Source of the DNA: Sulfuricurvum sp.
GTDB lineage: Bacteria; Campylobacterota; Campylobacteria; Campylobacterales; Sulfurimonadaceae
NCBI GenBank assembly: GCA_030693335.1
Contig: JAUYAU010000011.1
Span: forward strand, 1 to 64,000
Direction of reading: 5' to 3'
DNA: 64,000 nt
This document shows, in pieces, positions 8,270-16,849 of this stretch. The position numbers and the translations under genes are program-made. Under the pieces are notes generated by a model that saw only the letters and a program-made list of their open reading frames with translations, was not told where the DNA came from and made no database searches. Numbering within the stretch: the first letter of the stretch is position 1; each line of letters opens with the position of its first letter.

Positions 8270-8518
8270 TTGCGTATCGATAAATTTTTAAATGCCGTCA
8301 ATCTGACCAAACGTAGAGCCATTGCTCAAGACATGATAGCTGAGGGAGTCGTTCAAATCAACGGCAAAGTCGTCAAAGCTTCTAAAAATGTCGCCGTTGG
8401 CGATGTGATTACGTTAGTCTATCTTGAAATGACATTACGTTATGAAGTATTGGCGCTTCCGACCATCAAATCAACCCCGAAGAGTCAACAAAACCTTTAT
8501 GTCAAGGAGTTATCATGA
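8270..8518 (+). CDS. S4-domain RNA-binding protein (RqcP/Hsp15-like)
   Basis: An 82-residue protein that is essentially one S4 domain: MRIDKFLNAVNLTKRRAIAQ, then EGVVQINGKVVKASKNV and a short beta strand. TTG at 8270 is the start; no upstream ATG is available. S4 proteins of this size (Hsp15/HslR and RqcP) bind rRNA or tRNA on 50S subunits and act in rescue of stalled ribosomes. The exact role here is not shown by the sequence. Its stop overlaps the next gene's ATG in ATGA. Confidence 0.82.
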   Translation: MRIDKFLNAVNLTKRRAIAQDMIAEGVVQINGKVVKASKNVAVGDVITLVYLEMTLRYEVLALPTIKSTPKSQQNLYVKELS

Positions 8519-9495
8519 ATCCGACAAAAAGTGATTTTGAAGCGCTGTTTGAACACCGCTTAAGCGATGAGCAGATGAGGGACTTTTTGCTTACCCTCAC
8601 ATTGGATGAAAATACTTCTGTCTCAGTGATTTCGGACGCAGCGGCAGTGATGCGTTCTCATGCTACGGTATTGGATGTGAATGCTTCTTTGACTCCAAAG
8701 CTGATTGATATTGTCGGAACAGGCGGGGATAAAAGCGGCAGTTTTAACATCTCCTCTTCAGTTTCTATTTTATTGGCATCGTGTGGAGCGTATGTGGCAA
8801 AACACGGTAACCGCTCGATTACCTCGAAGTCGGGAAGTGCCGATGTGTTAGAACATTTGGGCATTCGTTTGGATTTGCCGCTGGATAAAAGTGCCCGCTT
8901 GCTTGAAGAGACAGGATTTACATTTATGTTTGCGCAAAATCACCATCCTGCGATGAAATTTATTATGCCGATTCGCCGCAGTATAGACGAAAAAACAATT
9001 TTCAATGTATTGGGACCTTTAACGAATCCTGCAGGGGTAGGGCGTATTTTACTGGGTGTTTTTGACGAAGTTTTCGTTGAAAAGATCGCTCAGGTTTTAC
9101 TCTCTTTAAAAATGGAATCGGCAATCGTAGTGAGTTCACGTGAGAAGATGGATGAAATCAGTATCAGCGATATAACGTATGCGGCACGACTGCATAATGG
9201 CGGGATTGAAACGTTTGAAATAGATCCGCAAATGTACGGAATCAAAAAAGCTCCTTTTGAGGCAATATTGGGAGGAGATGCACCCAAAAATGCTCAAATT
9301 ATGTTAGATGTGTTTACGAACATGGCTACGGAAGCACAGAGGGATATTGTACTCATCAATGCTGCGTATGCGCTTATAGCGGAGGGTATGGCACGAGACG
9401 TACAAGAAGGGCTTGAGATCGCCCGTGATGGATTACTAAGCGGTAAAGCATCTCAAAAACTCTCTCAAATAATTACGGTATCATCAAAATTATGA
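8515..9495 (+). CDS. trpD: Anthranilate phosphoribosyltransferase
   Basis: A 326-residue protein with the class IV phosphoribosyltransferase signatures of TrpD: IVGTGGDKSGSFNISS around residues 66-81, KHGNRSITSKSGSADVLE after it, and NVLGPLTNPA further on. TrpD transfers phosphoribose from PRPP to anthranilate in tryptophan synthesis. The N-terminal helical domain is present and the length is close to the usual 330-350. The gene is not in a trp operon; it overlaps the S4 gene before it and tsaE after it by 4 bases each, so expression is tied to a housekeeping unit. A TrpD2/YbiB-like paralogue is the alternative, but the substrate motifs favour TrpD. Confidence 0.85.
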   Translation: MNPTKSDFEALFEHRLSDEQMRDFLLTLTLDENTSVSVISDAAAVMRSHATVLDVNASLTPKLIDIVGTGGDKSGSFNISSSVSILLASCGAYVAKHGNRSITSKSGSADVLEHLGIRLDLPLDKSARLLEETGFTFMFAQNHHPAMKFIMPIRRSIDEKTIFNVLGPLTNPAGVGRILLGVFDEVFVEKIAQVLLSLKMESAIVVSSREKMDEISISDITYAARLHNGGIETFEIDPQMYGIKKAPFEAILGGDAPKNAQIMLDVFTNMATEAQRDIVLINAAYALIAEGMARDVQEGLEIARDGLLSGKASQKLSQIITVSSKL

Positions 9496-9902
9496 TGCAG
9501 CTTACCCTGAATCAGTTGCCGCAACTGTGCGAACATATTTGTGATCAGCTCTCAAGCGGTGGGGTGGTTGTCCTGCAAGGGGATCTTGCGAGTGGAAAAA
9601 CAACCTTTACACAAGCATTTTCACGTTTTTTAGGGATCGATGAAGCGGTCACCTCTCCTACGTTTTCACTGCAGCAGAAATATGGGGAGAAGTTGTTTCA
9701 TTACGATTTGTACAATTACGGATTTGAGAAGTTTCTATCCATGGGAATGCTCGAAGAGTTGGAAAAGCCGGGGTATCATTTGATAGAATGGGGAGATGAG
9801 GCATTGATTGAATTTCTGAAAAAAGCGGGATTCGGATACGTTGTGGTACAAATTACCAAATTCGATAATGAAATGCGATGCTACGAGGTAGAAAATGGCT
9901 GA
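9492..9902 (+). CDS. tsaE: TsaE, ATPase for tRNA threonylcarbamoyladenosine synthesis
   Basis: A 136-residue P-loop protein with Walker A GDLASGKTTF (about residues 31-40), the TSPTFSLQQKY segment, and the HYDLYNYG and LIEWGD motifs of the TsaE (YjeE) family. It is the ATPase that, with TsaB and TsaD, attaches threonylcarbamoyl to A37 of ANN-decoding tRNAs. Two ATG codons lie in tandem at 9492 and 9495; the first overlaps the trpD stop. The end overlaps lptB by 8 bases. MtaB (18460) later methylthiolates the same t6A37 base. Confidence 0.92.
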   Translation: MMQLTLNQLPQLCEHICDQLSSGGVVVLQGDLASGKTTFTQAFSRFLGIDEAVTSPTFSLQQKYGEKLFHYDLYNYGFEKFLSMGMLEELEKPGYHLIEWGDEALIEFLKKAGFGYVVVQITKFDNEMRCYEVENG

Positions 9903-10629
9903 ACCAATACATGAACTCAAAGTGAACAATCTGATCAAAACGATCAAAAAGCATGAAATCGTACGCGGGATCAGCATGGAACTTCGCACGGGTGAGGTGG
10001 TAGGACTTTTGGGGCCTAACGGTGCAGGGAAAACAACGACGTTTTACATGATTTGCGGATTGGTGGAAGCGACGGGTGGGGAAGTCTATATTGATGGTGA
10101 AAATGTTTCCAATCTTCCGTTGCACAAGCGATCGCAAATGGGGATCGGCTATTTGCCGCAGGAAGCATCGATCTTCAAAGATTTAACGGTCGAAGAAAAT
10201 CTGATTATCGCAGCAGAAGCGGGTAAGCTTTCCAAGGAACTGGCAAAACAGCGTATCGAAGAGTTACTGGAGATGTTTAACATCGAGCCAATCCGAAATC
10301 GTCGCGGAATCAATCTCAGCGGCGGTGAGCGACGTCGTGCCGAAATCGCGCGTGCATTGGTCAATAAACCGCAATTTTTGCTCTTGGATGAACCGTTTGC
10401 AGGGGTAGACCCGATTGCAGTTACCGACATCCAAAACGTTATCGCACAGTTGGTTGAATACGGTATCGGAGTTTTGATTACCGATCATAACGTCCGTGAA
10501 ACATTAGCGGTGTGTGATCGTGCTTATGTTATTAAAAGCGGAGAGTTGCTGGCCGCAGGTACCAGCGACGAAATAGCACACAACAGTGATGTACGTGAAC
10601 ACTATCTCGGCGAATCGTTCAAACTGTAA
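9895..10629 (+). CDS. lptB: LptB, ATPase of the lipopolysaccharide export ABC transporter
   Basis: A 244-residue ABC ATPase. Walker A is GPNGAGKTT (about 37-45), the signature is LSGGERRRAEIARAL, Walker B is LLLDEPFAGVDP, and the switch histidine is in TDHNVRETL. These details, particularly SGGERRR and TDHNVRETL, are characteristic of LptB. It powers extraction of LPS from the inner membrane through LptF/LptG. It lies directly before rpoN, an arrangement common in proteobacteria. Confidence 0.95.
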   Translation: MAEPIHELKVNNLIKTIKKHEIVRGISMELRTGEVVGLLGPNGAGKTTTFYMICGLVEATGGEVYIDGENVSNLPLHKRSQMGIGYLPQEASIFKDLTVEENLIIAAEAGKLSKELAKQRIEELLEMFNIEPIRNRRGINLSGGERRRAEIARALVNKPQFLLLDEPFAGVDPIAVTDIQNVIAQLVEYGIGVLITDHNVRETLAVCDRAYVIKSGELLAAGTSDEIAHNSDVREHYLGESFKL

Positions 10630-10632
10630 ATT

Positions 10633-11904
10633 ATGGCAGCACTAAGGGTTCGAACCAACGTTGAGCTTAAAAACAAGCTTTCAAACACACTGCGCAACTG
10701 GTTGCCGATTCTCCATTCGAGTCTGAGCGATTTGGGGGATGCAATGTCTCCGTTTGTGGAGTCCAATCCCCTCATTGAAGTGCGTTCAGGATACGAAGAG
10801 TCGTTTAGTGGACGAATCCCCAAAAAAATTCAATACGGCTATGTCCAAAACTCCCATTCCGAAGCGATTGAAGCACTAACGATTGCGTATCGAAGTCTTT
10901 ATGATGTTTTAGAAGAGCAAATAGAAGCTCCTTTATTTCCGACACCAATGTCGCAAGCAATTTCTCGCCATGTGATTGAAAACCTCGATGAGGGAGGATA
11001 TTATGAGGGAGACAGCGAAGCGTTTTGTGCCCAAGAAGGGATTGCTTTAGCGCAGTTTGAACAGATACGCGGGCGTTTTCGCCATGTGGATCCCGTAGGT
11101 ATTGGCGCGCGTGATCTCAAAGAGTCCTTTTTATTCCAGCTAGAGCACTCTTCCATCAGCGATGAAGCGTATCCTCTTGCCATAGAGATGATCGAACACC
11201 TCGATGCACTAAACCGTTTTCACAAAGAGCCAAAGTTTGCTGAGGTAATGCATGTGGTTGGTAGTTTTAAAAATCCTCCGGGTATTGACTACATGGAGGA
11301 ATCGGCACAAATTATCCCCGATCTGATGATTTACAACGATCCAGAAACGGGAATCGAAGTTTCCCTCAACGAACGCTATTATCCGACAATCTCCATTGAT
11401 TCAGAATATGGGGTGGATCATGCGTTTGTACGCGATAAAATCAAAGAGGCTAAAAGTCTGATCGATGCGTTGGAGATGCGCAAAGCGACGCTGTATAAAG
11501 TAGGGCTGATGATTGTCGAGTATCAGTATGACTTCTTTACGGGTGGGGCTATTAAGCCTTTGACGCTCAAAACATTGGCAGATGAATTTGGCCATAATCC
11601 CTCTACGATTTCACGTGCCATTGCTAACAAGTATATCGCATGTGATCGGGGAACACTGCCGATGAAAGACTTTTTTACGACGGCCATTGATGAAGATGTC
11701 TCCAATGCCGCCATCAAAGAGTACGTAGGCGAACTGGTCAAAGCAGAATCCCACACAAAACCGCTAAGTGACATGAAACTCCTGGAAATGGTACAAACTA
11801 AATTTAAAATTACTATGGTACGCCGTACAATTGCCAAATACCGTGCACAACTTAACATTGCAGGTTCCTCTGAGCGGAAAAAACTCTATCAGCTAGGCCG
11901 ATGA
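10633..11904 (+). CDS. rpoN: RNA polymerase sigma-54 factor
   Basis: A 423-residue sigma-54. The core-binding region lies around residues 75-240, the HTH region around 310-330 (LADEFGHNPSTISRAIANKY) and the RpoN box VRRTIAKYR at residues 396-404. The N-terminal region I is less glutamine-rich than in gammaproteobacteria, as is usual in Campylobacterota. In these organisms sigma-54 drives middle flagellar genes and some metabolic operons, with enhancer-binding activators. Three bases separate it from lptB, and it overlaps the next gene by 4 bases. Confidence 0.96.
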   Translation: MAALRVRTNVELKNKLSNTLRNWLPILHSSLSDLGDAMSPFVESNPLIEVRSGYEESFSGRIPKKIQYGYVQNSHSEAIEALTIAYRSLYDVLEEQIEAPLFPTPMSQAISRHVIENLDEGGYYEGDSEAFCAQEGIALAQFEQIRGRFRHVDPVGIGARDLKESFLFQLEHSSISDEAYPLAIEMIEHLDALNRFHKEPKFAEVMHVVGSFKNPPGIDYMEESAQIIPDLMIYNDPETGIEVSLNERYYPTISIDSEYGVDHAFVRDKIKEAKSLIDALEMRKATLYKVGLMIVEYQYDFFTGGAIKPLTLKTLADEFGHNPSTISRAIANKYIACDRGTLPMKDFFTTAIDEDVSNAAIKEYVGELVKAESHTKPLSDMKLLEMVQTKFKITMVRRTIAKYRAQLNIAGSSERKKLYQLGR

Positions 11905-12647
11905 GAGCACTTAAAGCACGTCTTGACGCTGAGGTAGCTTTACGTAACAGCACGAGTGAGCTAAGTGTTGAAAAACCCGATCCTCTCATGATTGCACGTA
12001 CAACAAGAGATGAATGTCATGCGCTCACCTGTGCGTTGTTTGCGTATGGCAATGTTCAAGCGATTGTTTCCTTTTTAAGTTCCTTGGATGCTTCATTGGT
12101 GGATGCCCAAGAAGACCTTATTCTACAATCGACGTCAGGCAAATATTATCGCTTTCAAACATCACAGGATATTGCCCAATGGCTGATAACCCTTGGGCGA
12201 TTAAAGCGTCAGGGTGGCGTTGAGGAAACCTTCAAAATCGGTTATGATAAAGAGGGTGTGCTAGGGGGCATCAGTGCCGTGATTGAAACACTGTATGATC
12301 TAAACTCCTACCGCTCTCAAGGCTATACGTTTCTTATTGGAAAACCGATCAAACGCATAGCAGGTACGTCAGCAATGAAGCGTTGGATGATGTATTTGCG
12401 CTGGATGGTTCGCAGTGATGCGCTTGATATGGGTTTATGGAATGTTATGAGCCCGCATGAGCTCATAATGCCGCTGGATACCCATACGTTTGCACTCTCA
12501 CAAAAGCTTGGATTGTTACAGCGCCGCCAATGCGATCTTAAAGCAGCATTGGAACTGACGGCAACGTTACGTTCTTTTGATCCCCATGATCCGATTAAAT
12601 ACGATTTTGCCCTCTACCGTCTAGGTCAAGAAAATATTGCTATTTAG
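11901..12647 (+). CDS. TIGR02757 (DUF2400) family protein
   Basis: A 248-residue protein with TIGR02757-type signatures: HALTCALFAYGNVQAIVSFL near residues 36-55, KRWMMYLRWMVRSDALDMG near 155-175, PLDTHTF near 190, and a C-terminal FDPHDPIKYDFALYRLG. The family is found mainly in Bacteroidetes and Campylobacterota. It resembles helix-hairpin-helix DNA glycosylases in its second half, but no function is established to my knowledge. The ATG overlaps the rpoN stop, so it is co-translated with sigma-54. Confidence 0.85.
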   Translation: MRALKARLDAEVALRNSTSELSVEKPDPLMIARTTRDECHALTCALFAYGNVQAIVSFLSSLDASLVDAQEDLILQSTSGKYYRFQTSQDIAQWLITLGRLKRQGGVEETFKIGYDKEGVLGGISAVIETLYDLNSYRSQGYTFLIGKPIKRIAGTSAMKRWMMYLRWMVRSDALDMGLWNVMSPHELIMPLDTHTFALSQKLGLLQRRQCDLKAALELTATLRSFDPHDPIKYDFALYRLGQENIAI

Positions 12648-12651
12648 TTGC

Positions 12652-12706
12652 CGTTCGTGGTGAGCTTGTCGAACCATATAATCCTTCGACAAGCTCAGGA
12701 CGAACG
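12652..12706. repeat. REP-like imperfect palindrome between convergent genes
   Basis: Two 22-base arms (12652-12673 and 12685-12706) are inverted copies with 20 of 22 positions pairing, around an 11-base loop; the only mismatch is a GG/GG internal loop. The core TTCGACAAGCTCAGGACGAA resembles a palindromic unit I recall as dispersed in many unrelated environmental bacteria. Lying between the stops of convergent genes at 12647 and 12725, it could end transcription in both directions. I saw no second copy in this window. Confidence 0.75.
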
Positions 12707-12724
12707 TAAATATGTTGCTACGTT

Positions 12725-14212
12725 TTACTCAAAACAGCAAGGGCCAGGCTTACCTATGTAATACCCTTGAGCATAGGGAATCCCTATAGTCGTGACGTTC
12801 TGTAAGATTTCAGCACTTTCGACATTTTCCGCAATTGCTTTAGCGCCGATTGCTTCAGCAAAAGTGGCAATAGTTTGGATAATTTGAGTGTGTCGTTGGC
12901 TGTGCATTATTTTATTGATCAATGAACCGTCAATTTTAAGATAATCAATATCTAAGTGAAGAAGCTTGTCGAAATTCGAGTAACTGCTTCCAAAATTATC
13001 AATAGCAATTTTAGATCCAAGACGTTTGATGTGCTGGATAAACAATGTCATAGGAACATAGTGTTCATAAATATCCTGTTCGGAGAGTTCGAAAATAATA
13101 CGGTTTGCAGTGTTGGTACTGACAACCATTTTTTCGATGAAATGGATAGTAGAGTGATCGGTGATGTCTTGAATGCATAAATGAACAGTAAAATTTTCAC
13201 TGCGATCTTGAAATGTTTCGCATGCTTGAGCGACAATAATTTGGGTGATTTCAGGATAAAGCCGTGTTTTTTGGGCTACATACAAAAAGTCATGCGGAGG
13301 GATAATTGCAGCATTGGTATCAATTAATCGGGCTAAGGTTTCGTATTTTTCTATATCACCTGTGATTGTTGATATGATGGGCTGATAGTAGCAAATGATA
13401 CGTCCTGTATGAAAAGCTTCTCGTATATTTTTAGCAGTTTGAATGTTGTGCTGGTGTTGGGATTCCTCTTCATTGTATGCTTCGTAAATGGCAAATGTTT
13501 TTGACAGCTCTATCGCTGATTTTAGTGCAGTATCAGCATGCATCAATGAAAGTTTATCTCCGACATGTACCCCCATGTTGGCATAAAGGGATACTTTTTC
13601 CATACCGGCAATAAAAGGGTGTTGAAAAAGTTGATAGGTAAATTCATCACAGTATTCCGCAACCTCTTTTTGAGATAGCTGTGCTTGAATTAAGAGTGCA
13701 AATTCATCATTTCCTAAACGATAGGCATTGTAGTTGAGGCGTTCAAGCCATAGGGCGAATTCTTGCAATAATGAATCGCCAATTTTGCTGCCAAAAAAAT
13801 TATTTAGTTCTTTAAAGTTTTGAAGATGGACAATGATAAGTGTACGATAAGCGTATCGATCAATATCAAACATGAGGCGATGACGGTTGGAAAGATGGGT
13901 TAATGGATCTTTAAATCCCTCATCAAGAAGCTCTTTGGTTTTTTCTTCTACTTTTTCTTCTAAAAGATTCGTGGTTTCATACAGCTTCTCGTTTTGCACA
14001 TCCATCTTTTGAGATAAATCTGCAACTTTACGAGATAGAATATTACGATACAGAAGCATAAATGGAAGTGCTCCCATAAAAATAAGTAATGACTTTGCAA
14101 CGGTTTCGAATAGAACTTGATCTCCTTGCTTGTAATCATGAACACCCATAGCAATCACCGTTGCACAAAATATAAATAAAGCCGCAAAATACTTTTTGGT
14201 ATCAACTTTCAT
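12725..14212 (-). CDS. Membrane GGDEF-EAL protein with both domains degenerate
   Basis: A 495-residue protein with two N-terminal membrane segments (about 8-24 and 38-57), a short coiled coil (about 62-98), a GGDEF domain (about 98-245) and an EAL domain (about 255-490). The GGDEF motif reads GNDEF (167-171). In the EAL domain, EAL reads ETL, the NLS motif reads HLC, and the metal-binding DD pair reads D405-N406. Catalytic activity is therefore doubtful for both domains and a c-di-GMP-binding or scaffold role is more likely. AAGGATG before the ATG is a good ribosome binding site. It is divergent from the RCK-type gene at 14319. Confidence 0.85.
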   Translation of the reverse strand: MKVDTKKYFAALFIFCATVIAMGVHDYKQGDQVLFETVAKSLLIFMGALPFMLLYRNILSRKVADLSQKMDVQNEKLYETTNLLEEKVEEKTKELLDEGFKDPLTHLSNRHRLMFDIDRYAYRTLIIVHLQNFKELNNFFGSKIGDSLLQEFALWLERLNYNAYRLGNDEFALLIQAQLSQKEVAEYCDEFTYQLFQHPFIAGMEKVSLYANMGVHVGDKLSLMHADTALKSAIELSKTFAIYEAYNEEESQHQHNIQTAKNIREAFHTGRIICYYQPIISTITGDIEKYETLARLIDTNAAIIPPHDFLYVAQKTRLYPEITQIIVAQACETFQDRSENFTVHLCIQDITDHSTIHFIEKMVVSTNTANRIIFELSEQDIYEHYVPMTLFIQHIKRLGSKIAIDNFGSSYSNFDKLLHLDIDYLKIDGSLINKIMHSQRHTQIIQTIATFAEAIGAKAIAENVESAEILQNVTTIGIPYAQGYYIGKPGPCCFE

Positions 14213-14241
14213 AATTCATCCTTTACCGATCACTTATTGTT

Positions 14242-14289
14242 AGTATACCATGTTCATAAATAGAGTCGTGAATATTTGTATGGTACAAT
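14242..14289. promoter_or_regulatory. Divergent promoter pair
   Basis: On the minus strand TATACT (14247-14242) lies 30 bases before the ATG of the GGDEF-EAL gene. On the plus strand TACAAT (14284-14289) lies 30 bases before the ATG at 14319. The plus-strand box lies downstream of the first in-frame ATG at 14250, which argues against that earlier start. Confidence 0.5.
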
Positions 14290-14318
14290 CACGTCAACAA
14301 TTAGGTGGTCATAGAAGA

Positions 14319-15728
14319 ATGAAAAAAATTTTAATCGTTGTAGATGGGATTATCGGACGGCACTTTATAAAGAGTGTCATCGGTATTCAAACGAGTGAAA
14401 ATATTTATTATATTGTTCAATCCAAAGAAGAAGAGCCTTTCGAAGGCTATGATTTGGCGCGTTTTAAATTTTTCTCTTTTGATCCTACCAGTAATTATAA
14501 AATTACCAATGTTTTAAAGATCGATTTTTCTCAGGCCATTTTAGTTATGGAAAACCCTTCTGATTTAGAAAACACCATTAAAAATATTCGTCTTTTTAAA
14601 CCCAGTATTCGTATTATCGCACTTGATTTATGGAATAGTAAAAATCCTGATGATGGCATTGAATGGGTAAATATGCAGCAAATCATTGGTCTGAATTTGA
14701 TTCAGTTTCTTCCAAATATCCCTGTACTTGCACAAAATATCGGATTGGGAAATGGGGAAATAATGGAGGTTTTGGTCCCTTTTGGGAGTTCCTTCGTTTA
14801 TCGCCATATTGGTGCTATTGAGCAGAATAATTGGAAAATAGCGGCAATTTACCGTAACCGTCAGCTTATTATTCCTACGGATCAAAAAATGATTCAACCC
14901 AATGATGCGCTTGTATTGGTCGGAGAACCCAATGTTTTAAAGTCCGTTTATCGTGCCATAAAACGTGAACTTGGACAATTTCCTGCTCCTTTTGGAAGCA
15001 AGCTCTATTTGTATATTGATATGGAGATTGAAAAAACAAAAACCATTCATGAATTGGTACGCCGAAGCATCTATATTCATGAAAAACTCAATAAGCCCTT
15101 ATTGATTAAAGTGGTTAACCCTGGAAATATCGAAAGCTTAAGATATATTAAATCATATGTAAATCATGGGGTTGAATTGGATATTGTCTATGATGGGATG
15201 GTTGATGAAGAAATTATGTCCAGAGACATTCGAAAGCATCACATCGGTTTATTTATCGTATCTCAAAAGATGTTTAGTAAAAAAGCAATTCGATCGAATC
15301 TTTATAAAAGCAATGTACCGGTCCTAAAATTGGCGGATTGCTCTTTTTCAACGCTTAAAAAGTCAGTGGTGATATTGGGTGAAGAAAATCATGTTGAACA
15401 TATCTCTACAACAATTTTTGACGTAGCCTCTCAGCTTGGATTTGATTTGGAATTGATTGATTATGTTGTTGAAGATCGAACGAGTAATTTACGTGCGGTA
15501 GAACATTTTAATAATCTTTCGGCTATTTTCTCAAAATCAATTCGTATTATTGAAACCGAAGAGAATCCCATCCGTCTTTTAAGAGAGAATGATAATTTTT
15601 TGCAGTGTTTGCCTTTTACCCAAAAGATGTTTGCCAGTCCGTTGAAACATTTTTTCGCCACGGATTCGGAAACTTTGTACACAAAGCTGGATTCCTATCA
15701 TCAGCTTTTTATCCCTACTCAGATCTAA
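14319..15728 (+). CDS. RCK (TrkA-N/TrkA-C)-like protein, COG3400 type
   Basis: I place the start at 14319 (469 residues), just after AGAAGA and 30 bases after a plausible -10 box; a longer reading from 14250 is less likely. The protein opens with a Rossmann strand (MKKILIVVDGIIGRHFIKS), followed by a TrkA-C-like segment near residues 140-220 (IMEVLVPFGSSFVYRHIG and PNDALVLVGEPN). The second half, with KLYLYIDMEIEKTKTIHELV, resembles a universal-stress-like fold. There is no membrane segment. This matches the COG3400 group of RCK-containing proteins of unknown function in Campylobacterota. Control of potassium or another ion flux is inferred only from the domains. Confidence 0.7.
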   Translation: MKKILIVVDGIIGRHFIKSVIGIQTSENIYYIVQSKEEEPFEGYDLARFKFFSFDPTSNYKITNVLKIDFSQAILVMENPSDLENTIKNIRLFKPSIRIIALDLWNSKNPDDGIEWVNMQQIIGLNLIQFLPNIPVLAQNIGLGNGEIMEVLVPFGSSFVYRHIGAIEQNNWKIAAIYRNRQLIIPTDQKMIQPNDALVLVGEPNVLKSVYRAIKRELGQFPAPFGSKLYLYIDMEIEKTKTIHELVRRSIYIHEKLNKPLLIKVVNPGNIESLRYIKSYVNHGVELDIVYDGMVDEEIMSRDIRKHHIGLFIVSQKMFSKKAIRSNLYKSNVPVLKLADCSFSTLKKSVVILGEENHVEHISTTIFDVASQLGFDLELIDYVVEDRTSNLRAVEHFNNLSAIFSKSIRIIETEENPIRLLRENDNFLQCLPFTQKMFASPLKHFFATDSETLYTKLDSYHQLFIPTQI

Positions 15729-15752
15729 AAAGTCTTAATTTTAAGAGACTTT
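15729..15752 (+). terminator. Hairpin after the RCK-type gene
   Basis: AAAGTCT (15729-15735) pairs with AGACTTT (15746-15752) around an AT-rich loop, directly after the stop codon. There is no strong T-run afterwards, so it may be an attenuating or processing hairpin rather than a full terminator. Confidence 0.35.
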
Positions 15753-15797
15753 GAAGTACACTATAGCCTATTACTAAACTTCATTTTTAGGCTGCAC

Positions 15798-16847
15798 ATG
15801 ACGATTAATATTGCCCTTAACCGAACCATTGATGATTCATATCCGATTCATATCGGACCTTTGAACGACATCCAATTTGAAGGAAAAGTTGCGATTTTAA
15901 CCAATCCAAAAGTTGCGGGTCTCCATTTGCAAACGCTGCTGTCTCGTCTGAGTGCAAAAGAGGTGTATATTATTACCATTGCCGATGGTGAACAGTATAA
16001 AAATTGGGAGAGCATAGAATTCATTTTGGATCGTATGTTTGATCATCGCCTGAATCGCAAATCTCTTTTGATAGCCTTTGGCGGAGGAGTGATCGGGGAC
16101 ATGGGCGGGTTTGCTTCGAGTCTTTACAACCGTGGTATTGATTTTATCCAAATTCCTACAACTCTTCTCTCGCAAGTTGATGCCAGTGTGGGTGGAAAAA
16201 CAGGGATTAACAACAAATACGGTAAAAACTTGATCGGGGCATTTCATCAGCCCAAAGCGGTTCACATCGACCCTTCTTTTTTAAATACTTTGCCAGCACG
16301 TGAATTTGGGGCAGGGGTTGCCGAGATCGTTAAAATGGCGGTAACGTTTAATGCTGAATTTTTTGAATGGTTGGAAGATAATGATTTGCGTGTAGGAGAT
16401 AATCTTATCAAAGCAATCACACAAGCGGTCCAGACCAAAGCCAAAGTGGTAGAAGCCGATGAAAAAGAGCAGGGACTTCGTGCAGCACTCAACTATGGCC
16501 ATACTTTCGGTCACGTTATCGAAAATGAGACCCGTTACGAGACCTATCTGCATGGGGAGAGTGTTGCTATAGGGATGATTATGGCGAATGATTTGGCATG
16601 TGATATCGGACTTATGAACCGTGAAGAAGTAAAGCGTATTAGGACTGTTTTAGAACGTTATGATTTGCCGTTAACCTATCCGATTTCGAATGTTGAAAAA
16701 TTTTATCAAGCTTTTTTTCTGGATAAAAAAAGCTCGGACGCATCAATTACTTTTATCCTTCCACACTCAATTGGCGGTGTTAAAATCACCGATTCCATCT
16801 CTCCGGATAAAGTTAAAAATGTACTGAAACGCTACGAAGGGACATAA
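15798..16847 (+). CDS. aroB: 3-dehydroquinate synthase
   Basis: A 349-residue AroB. Visible signatures are GGGVIGDMGGFASSLYNRGI (NAD and substrate site, about residues 95-114), PTTLLSQVDASVGGKTGIN with the following NLIGAFHQP, and LNYGHTFGHVIE with zinc-binding histidines, then LHGESVAIGM. It converts DAHP to 3-dehydroquinate in the shikimate pathway. Two bases separate it from the MscS-type gene. The order aroB, mscS-like, mtaB, ftsH-like, bioV-like is one I recall from Helicobacter. Confidence 0.96.
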   Translation: MTINIALNRTIDDSYPIHIGPLNDIQFEGKVAILTNPKVAGLHLQTLLSRLSAKEVYIITIADGEQYKNWESIEFILDRMFDHRLNRKSLLIAFGGGVIGDMGGFASSLYNRGIDFIQIPTTLLSQVDASVGGKTGINNKYGKNLIGAFHQPKAVHIDPSFLNTLPAREFGAGVAEIVKMAVTFNAEFFEWLEDNDLRVGDNLIKAITQAVQTKAKVVEADEKEQGLRAALNYGHTFGHVIENETRYETYLHGESVAIGMIMANDLACDIGLMNREEVKRIRTVLERYDLPLTYPISNVEKFYQAFFLDKKSSDASITFILPHSIGGVKITDSISPDKVKNVLKRYEGT

Positions 16848-16849
16848 TT

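Noticed and set aside
14250-14318. Upstream in-frame start for the RCK-type gene at 14250
   Set aside because: A plausible -10 box (14284-14289) lies inside it, and the ATG at 14319 begins directly at the Rossmann strand.
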